From Limnanthes douglasii subsp. nivea (lineage: Eukaryota > Streptophyta > Magnoliopsida > Brassicales > Limnanthaceae): 64,000 nucleotides of DNA. The notes under the pieces were generated by a model. That model saw only the letters and a list, made by a program, of their open reading frames with translations. It made no database searches and was not told the DNA's origin. Shown here piece after piece: positions 1-11,850 of the stretch. Within the stretch, counting starts at the first letter, position 1, and every line of letters starts with the position of its first letter. The position numbers and the translations under genes are program-made. Location of the stretch: contig JAUPFV010000002.1 of NCBI GenBank assembly GCA_036936605.1, positions 317,146,893-317,210,892 on the forward strand, read 5' to 3'.

Positions 1-1785
1 CAATTGAGAGTCACTTAGCAGCTTGACCCTCTTAGCCCCACAAATGTAGGCTAACTTTAACCCAGCTATAGTTGCTTCATATTTGGACTCGTTATTGGAT
101 GCCCTGAAATCAAAACAAATAGCCTGGTACATATTGTCTCCATATGGGGAAGTTAAACATATTCCTGAACCACATCCCATAGTGCTAGATCCACCGTCTG
201 TTCGGACGATCCACATTTTCTTATCTTTTATATCAGTAGCTTGCTCTGAATCCCTATCGGAGTGGAATTCAACCAGAAAATCAGCCACAGCTTGGGCTTT
301 CACCGCTGTCCGGTGAGCAAAGTCTATGTCGAAGTCCCCCAACTCTACTGACCACTTAGTCATTCTGCTCGAAATGTCTTCTTTTTGAAGGACATTCTTT
401 AAGGGAAAAGAGGCCCGGACGATGATAGGATGAGCCTGGAAATAAGGCCTCATCTTCCTTGCAGCTATCACCAGGGCTAATGCCAATTTTTCAAGTTTCA
501 AGTAACGCCTCTCAGGATCTATCAAGCTTTTGCTGACGTAGTACACTGGGTGGGGATGTCTATCGACCTCTCTTACCAGCACAACACTGATGGCACAACT
601 TGAAACTGCCAAATATACGAAGAGAGTCTCCCCATCAACTGGTTTGAACAAAGTTTTGGGGGAGGACAGGTGTTTCTTGATTTCATTGAAAGCTTCATCA
701 CACTTTGGGGTCCACTCGAAACCCTTTGCACCCTTCAAAGTTTGAAAGAAAGGAGCACACCTGTCCGAAGACCTCGAGATAAATCTGTTTAAGGCAGCTA
801 ACCTCCCCATTAATCGCTGTACTTCTTTAATGTTTCGAGGAGGCTCCATTTGGAATAGAGCATTGAGCTGGTCCGGATCGGGCTGTATTCCATGTTCACT
901 TATGATATACCCTAGAAACTTCCCGGACTGCACTCCGAACACACACTTTTCAGGGTTTAATTTCAAATTCACTTTTACCAAGTTGACAAAAGTTTCTTGG
1001 AGATCAGACAAGTGCAACTGCTCATCTACACTTTTCACCATCATATCGTCAATGTATACTTCCATATTTCTTCCAATTTGATAAGCAAATACCTTGTTGA
1101 CTAACCTCTGATAAGTAGCCCCAGCATTTTTCAAACCAAATGGCATCACCTTATAGCAATGTAGACCCCTGTCAGTGACATACATGGTATGCTCTTGATC
1201 CTTTGGATCCACTTGAATCTGATTGTATCCGGAGAAAGCATCCATAAAGGAAAGCAGCTTGTTCCCAGAGGTGGAGTCTACTAACTGATCAATCCGGAGG
1301 ACCGGATACAAGTCTTTTGGGCAAGCTCTATTGAGGTTTGTGAAGTCAATGCACATGCGCCACTTGCCATTCTTCTTTTTTACTAAGACAGGATTGGCAG
1401 TCCACAAAGGGTATTGAGACTCCTTGATGTGCCCCATCTTTGTGAGCCTGTCAACCTCTTGCATAATGACATCAGCCTTTTCTTTGGAAAAAGCTCTTCT
1501 TTTTTGAACTACTGGAGCTACATCTCTCCGGACGGATAAGTGGTGTGATATCACCTTTGATGGAACCCCAGTTACATCAGCATTGCACCAAGAAAAAACG
1601 TACTGATGGTCTTTCAAAAACTTCAACATTTCCTTTTTCAACATTGGTGGCATCTTGGACCCTATCTTGACACTTTTACCATCTTCCAAACAGTGTGTTT
1701 CAACTTCTTCGATTGGTATCAATACTCCAGGGGTCTCTCTAGGGTCATCAATTTCACCCTCTCCCCCAGAAAGGCCCTCAAACTG
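1..1785 (-). CDS. pol fragment: reverse transcriptase, RNase H and start of archaeal-type RNase H (partial)
   Basis: Reverse transcription machinery. I read this frame from just after the TAG at 1786-1788 down to base 1 with no stop, so about 595 codons are open and the ORF leaves the window. In order: a linker, RT with the catalytic YIDD at 1045-1056 and the preceding MPFGLKNAGATYQ block, a gypsy-type RNase H (YYVSKSLIDPERRYLKLEKLAL) and a second RNase H starting near base 210 (RTDGGSS, NNES-Y-A). The first RNase H reads FVYLAVS where active gypsy enzymes have a DAS triad. Translation probably depends on readthrough of the upstream TAG, since no suitable start lies nearby. Unlike copy 2, this region carries no nonsense mutation, so it is the better-preserved pol in the window. 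Confidence 0.9.
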
Positions 1786-1788
1786 CTA
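1786..1788 (-). promoter_or_regulatory. conserved in-frame TAG between protease and RT, candidate readthrough site
   Basis: On the minus strand the codons are CAA TAG CAG TTT, joining the end of the protease segment to an open RT frame. Copy 2 has CAA TAG CAA TTT at the same place (36428-36430). The tobamovirus leaky stop has CAA UAG CAR YYA (established knowledge); only the last base differs. Its function as a recoding signal is inferred. Confidence 0.6.
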
Positions 1789-2060
1789 TTGTTCATCGAT
1801 GCGGACAACCCCCAGTGTTCGAGGAGCCAAGGCAGTGGCATAACATTCTCTTGCAATCTTTTGGCTGCTTCGGACAACTCCAACCTGCCCCTGAACAGCA
1901 TACTTCAAGCATTGGTGGACTGTTGAAGCCACTGCATGCATCCTAGAGAGCCAAGACCTCCCTATAATAGCATTATAGCAAGTGGGGCAATCCAACACAA
2001 TAAAGAGTATCCTTACCATTTTCTTGAAAGGGCCCTTGCCCAATAACACCTCCTCTTCTT
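1786..2060 (-). pseudogene. retroviral-type aspartic protease, C-terminal remnant
   Basis: The frame matches the C-terminal half of the protease of copy 2 (LLGKGPFKKMVRILF, then CYNAIIGRSWLSRMHAV). The DTGSS catalytic segment and everything between it and gag is missing. By alignment with copy 2, 560 bp were lost between two imperfect copies of AAGAGGARGT, one in gag and one in protease; the deletion is not a multiple of three, so gag now runs out of frame into this region. Protease activity of this copy is certainly lost. Confidence 0.85.
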
Positions 2061-3568
2061 TTAACGTAAGCTCCCAGCTTCCCCCTTTCAATCAAGTTTT
2101 GAACTTCCTGCTTCAATGCTATGCAGTCATCGGTGGTATGACCAATATCATTGTGATATTGACAAAAAGAGTTGTTGCGATGCTCCCTAGGAGACTGCAG
2201 TGTAGCCGGTCTCCGGTAATGCACCTCATCCTTTGTTTTATCAAAGATAGTGGCCACGCTTTCTTTTAACTCCGCGAACCACTCCGGTTGGACCCATGGT
2301 CCTCTCTTGTTTCTAGACTGTTGACTTTGAGCAGGAGCAGCTGGCTGAGACTGAGCTTTTGTCCTACCATGCCCCTGTCCGGTCTCCCTTGCTTTGTTCC
2401 CAGACTGGTTTTGATTGGGATTCGGTGTCACCGGGGTAGACCTCACCTGCCTGTGCACCCTGGTTTTCTTTGTTTCATCGACATTTATTTGTTTGCCAAC
2501 CTGATTCAGTAACCCTCCCCAGGTCATGGCCTTCTTCCTGGTTACTGAATCAGCTAGATTGCCTGGGTTCAAACCCTGTCTCAGGGATGCTATTGCTACC
2601 TGTTCGAAGCAATCAGCCAACCCATTCTTTGTGTTCACAAAAAGGCTTATGTATTCTTTCAAGGACTCATTTGGTTCCTGGGCACAATGGATTATTGTGT
2701 CTCCATTGCCCTTCATCTCTTTACTCCCTACGAACTGCCTTCGAAAGGCCACCCAAAACGTATCGAAATCTTTAATACAACCCTGAGGCAGTCTGTTATA
2801 CCATTTCAGAGCACTCCCCGTAAAGGATTGGGAGAATTCCCTACAAAGTAGTTTATCATCATCGTCAAAGTTCATCATGAAGTTTTTAAACTGCTCCAAA
2901 TGGTTGTCCGGATCAGTACTGTCATCGTACTTCTCTATCTTGGTGCTGTCAAACCTCTTGGGGAGGTTTCCGGACAGAATTTTAGAGGACAATGGAGATT
3001 GCCTCCAATTCCTTCCACGACTGAACACAGTATCCTCATTGGGAGTTGCAAAGATACCTGGTTCATCGTGGAAAGCAAAGGGATTCATCAGCATCTTGTC
3101 CACATGCCTCCGGTTATGAGATGACCCCTTGCCAATATGCCTTTTCATTCTTCCATGTCTATCTCTTTTTCTTGAATACTTTTTAACCTGCTTTTGCTTT
3201 TTCCTTGTTCGACCCTCATCGCTGCTAGAGGACAAGGATTTTTCAACTCCATCACTGTCCGAAGAGCTATCAGAAGATTCTGAGCTTGAGTCAGAACTCT
3301 CCACAGGCTTGGACCGGTGAGACTTTTTAGAACTAGCATGAGTCTTTTTGGTGCTCACATGAGTCTTCGAAGACTCATGCTCTCTGGGGTTATCGGTGTG
3401 ATGAGCAACCGATGCTTTTTATTTTTCTTTCACGCCCATCTTGGCCTTCTCAGCCCTCATAGCTTCTATTTCACACTTCAGCCTGTCACGCTCCTCGACA
3501 GTGTATTCATCGTTCTCTTCCACCACTTCGAGCAAAGCTGGTGGAAGCTCTGGATTGTCCGGATTCAT
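2049..3568 (-). pseudogene. gag (capsid/nucleocapsid), interrupted
   Basis: Structural protein that packages element RNA. I place the start at the ATG of 3566-3568 (MNPDNPELPPALLEVV); the longer reading to 3613 needs a GTG. Domains: an acidic N-terminal coiled segment, a Lys/Ser-rich stretch (STKKTHASSKKSHRSKP), then the retrotransposon gag capsid domain (LKWYNRLPQGCIKDFDTFW), then a degenerate CCHC knuckle (CQYHNDIGHTTDDC). An in-frame TAA at 3419-3421 cuts the N-terminus off; below about 2060 the reading frame enters protease out of frame because of a 560-bp deletion. Without those two lesions it would be about 500 residues, normal for Tat gag. Confidence 0.88.
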
Positions 3569-3620
3569 ACGTACAGAGTTTCTTGGCAGGTTTTGAATGC
3601 TTGATTCAGGCACCTTCGTG

Positions 3621-3638
3621 CTCCCACTGTGGTCGCCA
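3621..3638 (-). promoter_or_regulatory. primer binding site of copy 1
   Basis: Minus-strand TGGCGACCACAGTGGGAG lies three bases inside the LTR end (CCA, then AAT). The same site occurs in copy 3 (27528) and with one change in copy 2 (34018). It is not the initiator-Met type; which tRNA primes it was not determined. Confidence 0.75.
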
Positions 3639-3641
3639 ATT

Positions 3642-4099
3642 TGGTGTGGATAATAATCGCCTGAGGTAGGCTGGTAATTTCAGTTGGTGTTTTATGGTGG
3701 TATGTGGGTGTTTAAGTGGTGGTGGTGTGTGGGTGTTTTAAGTGTTTAGAGAGTAGAGAGATAATTAAGCAGCTTGGTAGCAGTTAATTTTCATTATTTT
3801 AGAGTTAATGCAGGTGGTTGGGTATTTATAGTGTGATGTTTGGGCCCTTATGGGCTTTCGGGTCATGTTTAATGGACCCGGGTCATGTTTAAAGACCCAT
3901 GAGCTCTAAGGAGGAGAGCAAGTAGCTTAGTCAAGAAGTGTTTAGGCTTTTTAGTATTTTTGTCATAGTTCGAACTGTCTTATGGTCATTGTGTTCAAAG
4001 TGATCTGTCCGGTCCATGTGATCTGTCCGATCTGTCCGGTCCGGAGGCTTTGGACTGATCTGTCCCTGTCCGGGGAGCATGCTGAATTCGGACTCATCA
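3642..4099 (-). repeat. 5' LTR of copy 1 (458 bp)
   Basis: Minus-strand LTR running from TGATGAGTCCG at 4099 to ACACCA at 3642. It shares with copies 2 and 3 the U3 cluster of CCGGACAG motifs, the GGGTCTTTAAACATGACCCG block and the GTATAAATA-type promoter region (here degenerate, ACTATAAATACCC). The U3 is longer than in copy 2 because it carries extra CGGACAGATC units. Confidence 0.9.
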
Positions 4100-4199
4100 G
4101 GTCATATCACTGGAATTCGACATCAGTTAGTTGCAGTTTTGGATTGTTTTGATTCTAAAAAGAAAGACAATCTTCATTTCCCATAGATGGTGTCAATTG

Positions 4200-4910
4200 A
4201 TATCAATATTGATGTATTGTTCGGCTTAACAAAACCAAATTTTTTGTTTGACATTTATTTATAAGTTTATTGTTACACTAAATAACTCTCATATTTTAGA
4301 GGGATAATTCTTTATTTATCTCTAACTACCTAGATTTAGATTTAAGTATATATTTAACTGAATCTCTCAAATATTTGAGTAATTGTACTGTTGTGGGTCA
4401 CTATGTACTATTATCAATTATAATAATAATAATAAAGGGTAGAAATTGTCTAGATTTTTCACTGTAAATGTATTAATTGTAATTTATAATTCTGCATTCA
4501 AACTTAATATTATAAGGTTAAAGCTATAAAAGCTTATATCGTAACACCAAGAGACTTAAGCAAAAAGCTTAAGTAGGATTATAACATAAATCTCTTTCTA
4601 TATAGAAAGACTAACATATATTGAGAACCACTTGTTCTTTTAGAAATATAGTTTTTCTTTTTTCTTCTCTATGTTTCACTTTATCCAATTCAAACTGAAA
4701 ATATATTAGGCTTGAACAAAGTACCTATATTTTCTCCAACAACCATAACTCTCCTTATCGTCCAACAATTAATAACCTCCCACATCATTATCTAAGCTTT
4801 GGTAAACTTATCCCAAGTCTCAGTTGACCTAAAACCATTTCGATTAATTTATTTCCCATTCTGGTCATATAATTCTCTTAATAAAATCCTAACGTAAATA
4901 AAATTTTTTA
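4200..4910 (+). repeat. degenerate 5' LTR of the ancient Tat-like element
   Basis: AT-rich sequence ending just before a PBS-like site. Blocks such as AGAAATTGTCTAGATTTTTC and TTGTAATTTATA recur around 10060-10140, which I take as the 3' LTR. A related block (TTTATCTCTA, TTAGATT) recurs at 54560-54750. No terminal TG/CA pair was identified. Confidence 0.4.
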
Positions 4911-4911
4911 A

Positions 4912-4931
4912 CTGGGAACCGTCTGTGGAAA
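4912..4931 (+). promoter_or_regulatory. degenerate primer binding site
   Basis: CTGGGAACCGTCTGTGGAA resembles the common plant gypsy PBS region TGGCGCCGTCTGTGGGAA (established knowledge). It sits between the LTR-like stretch and the first gag-like codons. Confidence 0.5.
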
Positions 4932-5005
4932 CCGATTTGTACTCTGATAATTTTTTCAGAAACCAGGAAAAAATGGAAAAAAAATAATCAACAACAAACT
5001 CTTAT

Positions 5006-6540
5006 GTGAAATCTGGTCACTATATTGATAAGGAAACACCTCAAGGAAAATCGGTTACTTTTGTCACTCCAGCCCCTCCAATCATGGATGTTAAGCGGTT
5101 GGTGAATAAGATTAAGGACGAACAAGCTAACCAATTTAGAGTATTGCAGGCTATGCTGACCACTCTTGCTCCGGGACTAAGATCTGAGATCTAGTGTCAT
5201 TGGAATAATGATAAAGATAAGAGTTATAATGCCACAAGGTCTATAATAACGGATCTCTACCATAATGTCACCAACAAATTCAATTTTTTTTACTCTGAAC
5301 TAAGAATGATAGCCCTAAACAAAAGTTAGATCATTATTCATCTAACAGGAATGAGAAAAGTATTCGTCATCTTCGTAATAAGAGAAGAAGTAGGACTCCA
5401 ACATGGAAGCATGATCATGAAAACAATAAGGAGGGAGATGTCTTTGAGTATCTTCAAGCTCAACACCATGTGAATGACATTTAGGTAAGTCAATCTAACC
5501 TCCAAAATATTATATCTATCCACCTAAGTAACCAATTGATCTCTTCCTATTAGAATGTTCAAATACCTATTTCATTGCCTCCAATGACGCAATAAAATTT
5601 TACGCAAACTCATAAATAGAACCAAAACATCATCTAAACTCCCCACTAATCCCCCCAACAATGTCATCCATTCGACAAAAACATTTCTATGTCACTCTAT
5701 TAGTCTATCAAATAAAATTTCCAAGTTACCATTCAAATCAACCACTAACGAATAATAACCAACAAAAGTTTCCTCCCATACAATATGTAAATTAGTTAAA
5801 GCCCTGTGGTGTGCCCTCTAGTAGCACAATCGATCCCTTACTGCAAGATACCACAACAACCTCAATTCTCTCGTGGCTACCTACCAATAATTTAAGCCAT
5901 CAACAATATCTAACATTCGGGTGCACAATTGAAGCGGCACGGGCACCAACATGCTTACCACTTATTTGGGGAGGATAGTAAAAACTAAGAAAGTACCTTC
6001 CTTGATGACGAGGATTTCCGTGATGAGGAGTCTTTATTGGGACCATATATATTGTATGAAGATCTTCCACCAAATTTCAATAATCATAAAATGGACAAGT
6101 AAAATGGCAATGGGGACACTGATCATAATATAAAGAAATTTGAAAGTGAAATATCGTGGTTTGAGGCATATGATAAAATGAAGTGCAAATCATTCTTCAT
6201 GACCTTCAGAGGGGAAGCTCTAACTTAGTTCAACAACATTCGTCCATGTTGCATTAATAGTTTCAAAATATTATGGAAACTAATAAGGAATCAATTCATT
6301 GGTTCTAAAGTCATTCAAGGAGATGTAGACTACATAATCCATTTAAAACAAATATCGAATGAGAGTTTGAGAGATTAAAATAAGAATTTGTTTCATACAA
6401 AATAATGAGTTACAAGACTTTCACGATTTAGTGGCATTAACATCATATTGACATGGACCTTTGTCGACACTTTTGTCATAAAATATTATGGAAAAAGACT
6501 CTAGATTAAAATGGCGGAGACTGTGAAGGCCACGGTGGAT
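5006..6540 (+). pseudogene. gag remnant
   Basis: A 62-codon open piece at 5006-5194 (about MKSGHYIDKETPQGKSV) is followed by fragments with gag capsid features near 6150-6420: a stretch similar to KCKSFFMTFRGEALT-FNN, then SFKILWKLIRNQFIGSK and HLKQISNESLRD, aligning with the capsid of copies 1 and 2 (ALKWYNRLPQG, FWVAFRRQFVGSK, CAQEPNESLKEY). At least ten stops or shifts interrupt it. Capsid assembly function is lost. Confidence 0.6.
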
Positions 6541-6999
6541 TGAATCATTTAAAAATCCAAATGTATATCCCATATACCATCTTTTTTCCTAACGAATCTA
6601 CTTTATTTGAGCATGTTAACTCCATATCAAATCAAGAAGTTTTAATTTCCAAAAACAATAACCCTGACATCGCGACATGGCCAAAATATTACAACTAATA
6701 AAGTATTCAAGAGGGAAGTCGATAGGGAAGCGGAATATGAACTACAATGTGAGTCGAAAGTTATAATGATCTAATAAAAGTCTACACGGAGCTAATATAA
6801 AACTTAGAAATGATCTATGAAAAACCAAAGACATGATAAGTATCGAAGACCATAGAACATATTGTCTACTAAGGAACATAGTGATAATTTTTTTTAAACA
6901 ATTTCACAATGACATTAGACATTACACAAAAGATTAATAGGTTTTAAGATATGAAGTCCGTAATATGATCAATGAGGGGGAAATTTAAGAATTGGTGAA

Positions 7000-8140
7000 A
7001 AGAAAATCTACAAATAAATCGGGACATGTCGCGGATGAGTGTGATCCTCCAGTAAATTATGAAGTATAAATTGTAGGGATGGAAGTTGAACCGAAAGTTG
7101 TTAATAAGAGTACTATCATTAATAAAGAATAATAAGATTGCATCTACCCATATCTCAACTAACAAAAATATGTGTAATTACATGAGAAAGTTCACTTTAT
7201 AGAATCTCTAAGAAGTTAAGAAATAAATATATAAAGGATCTGGAAGTTCAACATCAAACTCATACACCACCTCACTTGCACATTAATTTGTACCAGGTTT
7301 TAGAATTCTCAGATGATGATCTAAGAGAAGTGGCATCGCCTCATCAGGATACAATGTTCATTATAGCTAAGTTGGCATGAGTATAAGTAAAAAATGATGG
7401 TAATAAACACATGAAGTTCAAAAAATATTATGTAAAAAAACATATATAACAAGATGAGAGATACCTCAGTCCTTATACCATCCTAGAGAATTTTGATTGG
7501 CTTCAGTGGGGAAGATGTTAATGTTATATAAGAATTAAATTTGGATGTAGTATTAGAAAGACATGAGTTTAGGAAGAAGGCTTAATGTTTATTTATAATA
7601 ATAAACGCACTTTCCTCATATAATGTGATATTGAAAATTTTATGGTTAGATCAAATGCATGATATAGTATCAACAGTAAAACAACGGCTTCCCTATGTAA
7701 TCAATGGAACGGTATGAGTGACCATATGTAATTGACGATATACTAGTTACTAGCACTCAAGATGAGGATCAATTAGTTGACTTGAGTGAGACGTTTACAA
7801 ACCTCAAATAGTAAATCTGAAGCTCAACGTATAGAAATGTACCTCCAGTGTAAGGTCTAGAAAGTTCGTAGGATACATGGTCAACGAGAAAGGTATAGAA
7901 ACATACCTTATCCAACTACCAAACTTAACTGCAATGGATCATCCAAGAAACATAAAAGAAGTGTAAGTACTAGCGGGAATATTGGTTGCATTAAATAGAT
8001 TTATCTCAATATCTTCATATTAGTGATAACCTTTCTTTTAAGTGTTAAAAGGAGCATGGAGGTTAAATTGGACTACATATGTGAAGAATCTTTCAACAAC
8101 ATTAAGAAGTTTATACTTTTTCTAGATTTATTGATAAAGT
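7000..8140 (+). pseudogene. zinc knuckle/protease/RT remnant
   Basis: Short fragments in changing frames. Near 7020 a knuckle-like GHVADEC; near 7800-8030 the RT-to-RNase H connection is clear: LKLN, SRKFVGYMVNEKGIE, NLTAMDHPRNIKEV and LVALNRFIS align with LKLNPDKC, GKFLGYIISEHGI, PPRNVKEVQRLTGRLAALNRFIS of copy 2. The YIDD region is unreadable. No functional product is possible. Confidence 0.6.
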
Positions 8141-9660
8141 CAAAGTCGTGTAAGTCCTTAATTTTTTATTCAACAGTTTTGGATTTTGTGTGTTAATGTT
8201 GTGTTAATAGAAGAATAAGGAAATAAGTCCAAGACTATATAATACATAAGCAAGTCTATTCTACATGCTGAAAATAGATAATTACAATTTCTAAAAAACG
8301 TCTTGGCATTGGTAGTTGACTTCATAAATATGAGACCTTACTTCCATGCTCATATAATAGTAATATATTAAAAAGTCCGGATGCATCTGGAAGGTTGGCT
8401 AGATGGTTAGTTGAGTTAAACGATTATGTTATAAAGTGTTAACCAAAAACTGTAATTAAGGCTCACGTATTGGGATATTTCCTAACAAAATTTTAATTAG
8501 AAAGATATACACCTTCAGAAAAACAAAAATAATCAACTTGGGAAGTAAGATTGGATGAGGAAGAAATAATTTATGCTCCAACGCAGAAGTTCAATTAATG
8601 TCTCCAACATGGGAAATTTTAAGCCAATCCATACAATTAAGATTCTCTGTTTCTAAAAAATGAGGTAGAGTATGAGGCTATAATAGTGTGGCTTCAGCTA
8701 AGAAACATTTGTGGAGCTAAAAGTCTTTAAGCTTCCCAAACTCCCAGTTGGTAAACAACCAGTTTTTAAGCCAAAGAAAAGCTAAAAAAAACCTTATCAA
8801 TCATCTAAATGAACTGTGGTACCATATAGCTCTATTTTAGCATCTTATTTTATAGCAAGTACCAAGAGCAGAAAATGCAGGTACAAATGTCCAGACTTTT
8901 TTGACTTGTGCAAATTCAGCACCTAAGTAAACTTATAAGAAAAGTAATCCATTACCCTACCAAACAAGGTCTTATTAACATATTCAACTTCAAGAGTTAT
9001 AAAAATAGAAGGAGATAAAGAAGAAGAAAACTTGAGAACTCATATTAAAAAATATAATATAGAAGAAAGACTCCTAAAAGATAATTCTGAAGTTAGACGC
9101 ATAAAAATAAAATAAAATAAAGTGTATAGATAGCTGATATCTTGTACAAAAAAGGACTCACTAAGCCTTTTCTCATTTTCTCGGCCTGGATAGATCAACC
9201 GTTATAATAGAATAACTACATGATGCATAAGGGTATGCTCATTGTGGCTACAAGACTTAGCTTATGAGAAATTTGTTCCAAGGTACTACTGTTCTACAAT
9301 CATGGGGGATGCAAAAAGGTTTGTAAAAATATGTAAAACTTAACAATATTTTCAAACTCAATACATGCCCTAATAGGTTATACATGTACAAAAATAACCC
9401 AACGTTACATGTCACAAACATTTTTCAAACGAATCTTGACTTATCAAGAAAAAATCATCACTTAGTCATTTTTCATTTAAAGTGCAAAAGTTCGATCCAA
9501 GAAGAAGTTTCACAAATAAATTCAAAAATAACAGTCAAGGCTAAAAGAAAATCCCAAACCGGCGAAGTCTCTGATTACCTGATCTACAACCTCATACCAT
9601 ATCTTAGTCATTTCTACTTGTATGCACTTGCGTGTAATGTGAACGAGGTTTTTTAAAATT
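8140..9660 (+). pseudogene. RNase H / archaeal-type RNase H / integrase N-terminal remnant
   Basis: The sequence near 8310 (LALVVDF-NMRPYFHAHIIV) matches the end of the first RNase H; near 8670 (EVEYEA, LRNICGAKSL) and 8860 (QVPRAENA) match the second RNase H, which supports Tat-lineage assignment. Near 9140 a piece (DILYKKGLTKPFL) matches the integrase N-terminus. The rest of integrase is absent. Heavily mutated. Confidence 0.5.
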
Positions 9661-10019
9661 AAATCTCGCTCAACTTCATGTCAACGTTAAATTAATTAAA
9701 GATCATGTTCATGAGATAACCAGCTTATGCTATTTATGCTCGTACTTTTTCCCTCCGTCATAATAGAGTGTTTTTTTAATCATAAATGAAGGTTTAGGCG
9801 GCTGAGATTTTTTAATTAGACAAGCATATGGACAACATAATTCAAAACTCTCGCAAATCAGACCTTAAATGACTCAATATTTTGGCTAGACAGGACATCA
9901 GTTTGGCAAAAACATACAGTATCAAGATTACAAGATTATATAGCTTTGCCAAAATATTAATAATTAAAAGAACTAAAAGGTTCAACCAAAAATAGATAGT
10001 TTAAAGTTTTAGTCCTCTC

Positions 10020-10360
10020 TATCGATGCTTTCGAGAGAATTAAAAAAACTATGCATAAAACATAGAAATTGTCTGGATTAAAATCTATTGTAATTGTATC
10101 CATGGTAATTTATAGTTTTGAAACTATGTCCATGATAATTTATAGCTTTGGACTGGAGGTTAAGATTATAAAACCAAAAAATCAACCAGGCTTTTGACCT
10201 AAATCCTACTTAAAAATATAAAAAGATTCACATCAAGTGAATTTTGTTTCTTTATTTTCTCTTTAACTGATGGTAACAATTTTTACATATATTTCGGACG
10301 TTTTCTAATATTGTGTATTACCATCTAAGCTTTTTACGGATCCCTCACAAACCATGTCCA
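10020..10360 (+). repeat. degenerate 3' LTR of the ancient Tat-like element
   Basis: Blocks in the same order as at 4430-4800: AGAAATTGTCTGGATTAAAA, TTGTAATTGTATC, AGGTTAAGATTATAAAA, AAATCCTACTTA, ATTACCATCTAAGCTTT. Similarity is patchy and the ends were not defined. Confidence 0.35.
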
Positions 10361-11850
10361 ACTACTATAAAACATTTTCAAAATCTCATAGTGTCAAATA
10401 ACATCTTAAGAATAACAGCCTAAATAAAAAAAAATATAACTACCATACTGAAACCCCTATAAAATATGAGTTGTATTCTTTATTTTAATTTTAGATAATT
10501 AGTGTTTTGGTATTTTATTGTCTATCGCAACAGGTTTTAATTTGTAGAAAAGGACGATTAAAAAGAAAATGTCCAATTCAAACTAAACCAAAGTTCACAT
10601 CACGTAAATAACCTAAATACCAACTTTAAATAATGGATTCATGGTGGTCGGGGATGAAAGAATAGTATAGCAGTTTTGTGTCTAAATATGAGATACCAAC
10701 TTTAAATAATAGATTCTTGGTGGTACTGGTAGGGGATGAAAGAATAGTATAGCAGATATATCGGTATACATGCATATCTTTAATCTATTTATATTCCCTG
10801 TGCTGGCTGGCTGGCTACTGAATTAGATGTCCGATCTGTTTAGTTTTATTACAATTTGGTAACATGGATGATTCATTGTGTCAGCAATTGCCCCGTGATT
10901 TAAACATGTTTATGCATTAAAGTTTATGGCTCCAAGAAACTATTTAGATTTAAACATCTTTATGCATTAAAGTTGATGGGTTCCAAGAAGCTATCAACAG
11001 AGTTACTACTAATAAATTCTATACCCGTTCTTTATTCTTAAGTTAAGTTAAGTAATGAATGTACTTTATTTGGTTTTGGTGTCTTGGAGACATTGGAGTG
11101 TTCAAAAGCATCTCCTGTTATTGGTACTAATTTTATGTCAATTTTATATTGTGCTATTTTTTGTTTGGGTAGGTGGTATAGACATAGACAATACATAGAC
11201 AAATGCCAAATATTATATAATTTTTCAAATAAATATTTTAATCTAAATATTATATTAACATTTTAATGTTGAATGTCTTTTTTAGTTAGTATAGAACATT
11301 AAATGTTAAATTTACAAGATGGTTGAATTCTATTTAGTTCATAATTATTATTATTTATACCAATAATATTATGGAGGTTTAATATAATTGTCATCTATTT
11401 ATATTTTATATAGGCTGGATTTCATGTATTTGAAACAAATTTATTGTATTTTTGTATTAAAATATTCGAATTTGATATTTTCTTTGAAAACATAATCATA
11501 AATTTTAGTTATAATATAAAAAAATAGAAATTAAAATGCAATATTTATCGTAAATGATTTATAAAAAAAGAATAAAGTCAATCAACTTTATTTGACAACA
11601 TGGATTTTCATATAATATATCTAATAGGCTCAAACGTTATTAACAAGTATAGACATTACTATAGGTTATTAACAAGTATAGACATTACTATAGGTAAAAT
11701 GTAAATAGAAGGTATAATGTGAACACAATAATCAAAGGTACACCGTAAATTTTTATATGATCAATAATTCAATTTGAATTAGCAAAAAATAATGTCTCTT
11801 GTCATAATATGGATACCAAACATTTATACTACAATACATGCTTTGGTTGT
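10361..11850. other. AT-rich intergenic DNA with small tandem duplications
   Basis: No coding sequence recognised. It contains a roughly 73-bp tandem duplication at 10618-10760 (ACCAACTTTAAATAAT, then GGGGATGAAAGAATAGTATAGCAG), a roughly 57-bp one at 10898-11000 (AGATTTAAACATSTTTATGC) and an exact 29-bp one at about 11635-11693 (TTAACAAGTATAGACATTAC). Confidence 0.6.

Larger units (their letters stand above)
1..4099 (-). mobile_element. Tat-lineage Ty3/gypsy retrotransposon, copy 1 (truncated by window start)
   Basis: A minus-strand LTR retrotransposon. Read from high to low coordinates it has an LTR, a primer binding site, gag, a protease remnant, then RT, RNase H and the start of a second RNase H running off the window. 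The second RNase H after the first one is the hallmark of the Tat lineage of plant chromoviral-outgroup gypsy elements (established knowledge). It is closely related to copy 2 at 33607-44082 throughout. The far LTR, integrase and any antisense gene lie outside the window, so no TSD can be checked; the five bases next to the LTR start are GGTCA. Confidence 0.93.
4100..10360 (+). mobile_element. ancient decayed Tat-like Ty3/gypsy element
   Basis: Scattered coding remnants appear in the plus-strand order gag, RT, RNase H, archaeal-type RNase H, integrase start, between two weakly similar LTR-like flanks. Stops and frameshifts occur every few dozen codons, so it is much older than copies 1-3. The 5' boundary is blurred against copy 1's LTR at 4099 and the 3' boundary rests on weak LTR similarity, so both limits are approximate. 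Confidence 0.6.

Noticed and set aside
2288..3320. Plus-strand open frames opposite gag of copy 1
   Set aside because: Gag is on the minus strand with recognisable capsid and zinc knuckle; the plus frames have no family features.
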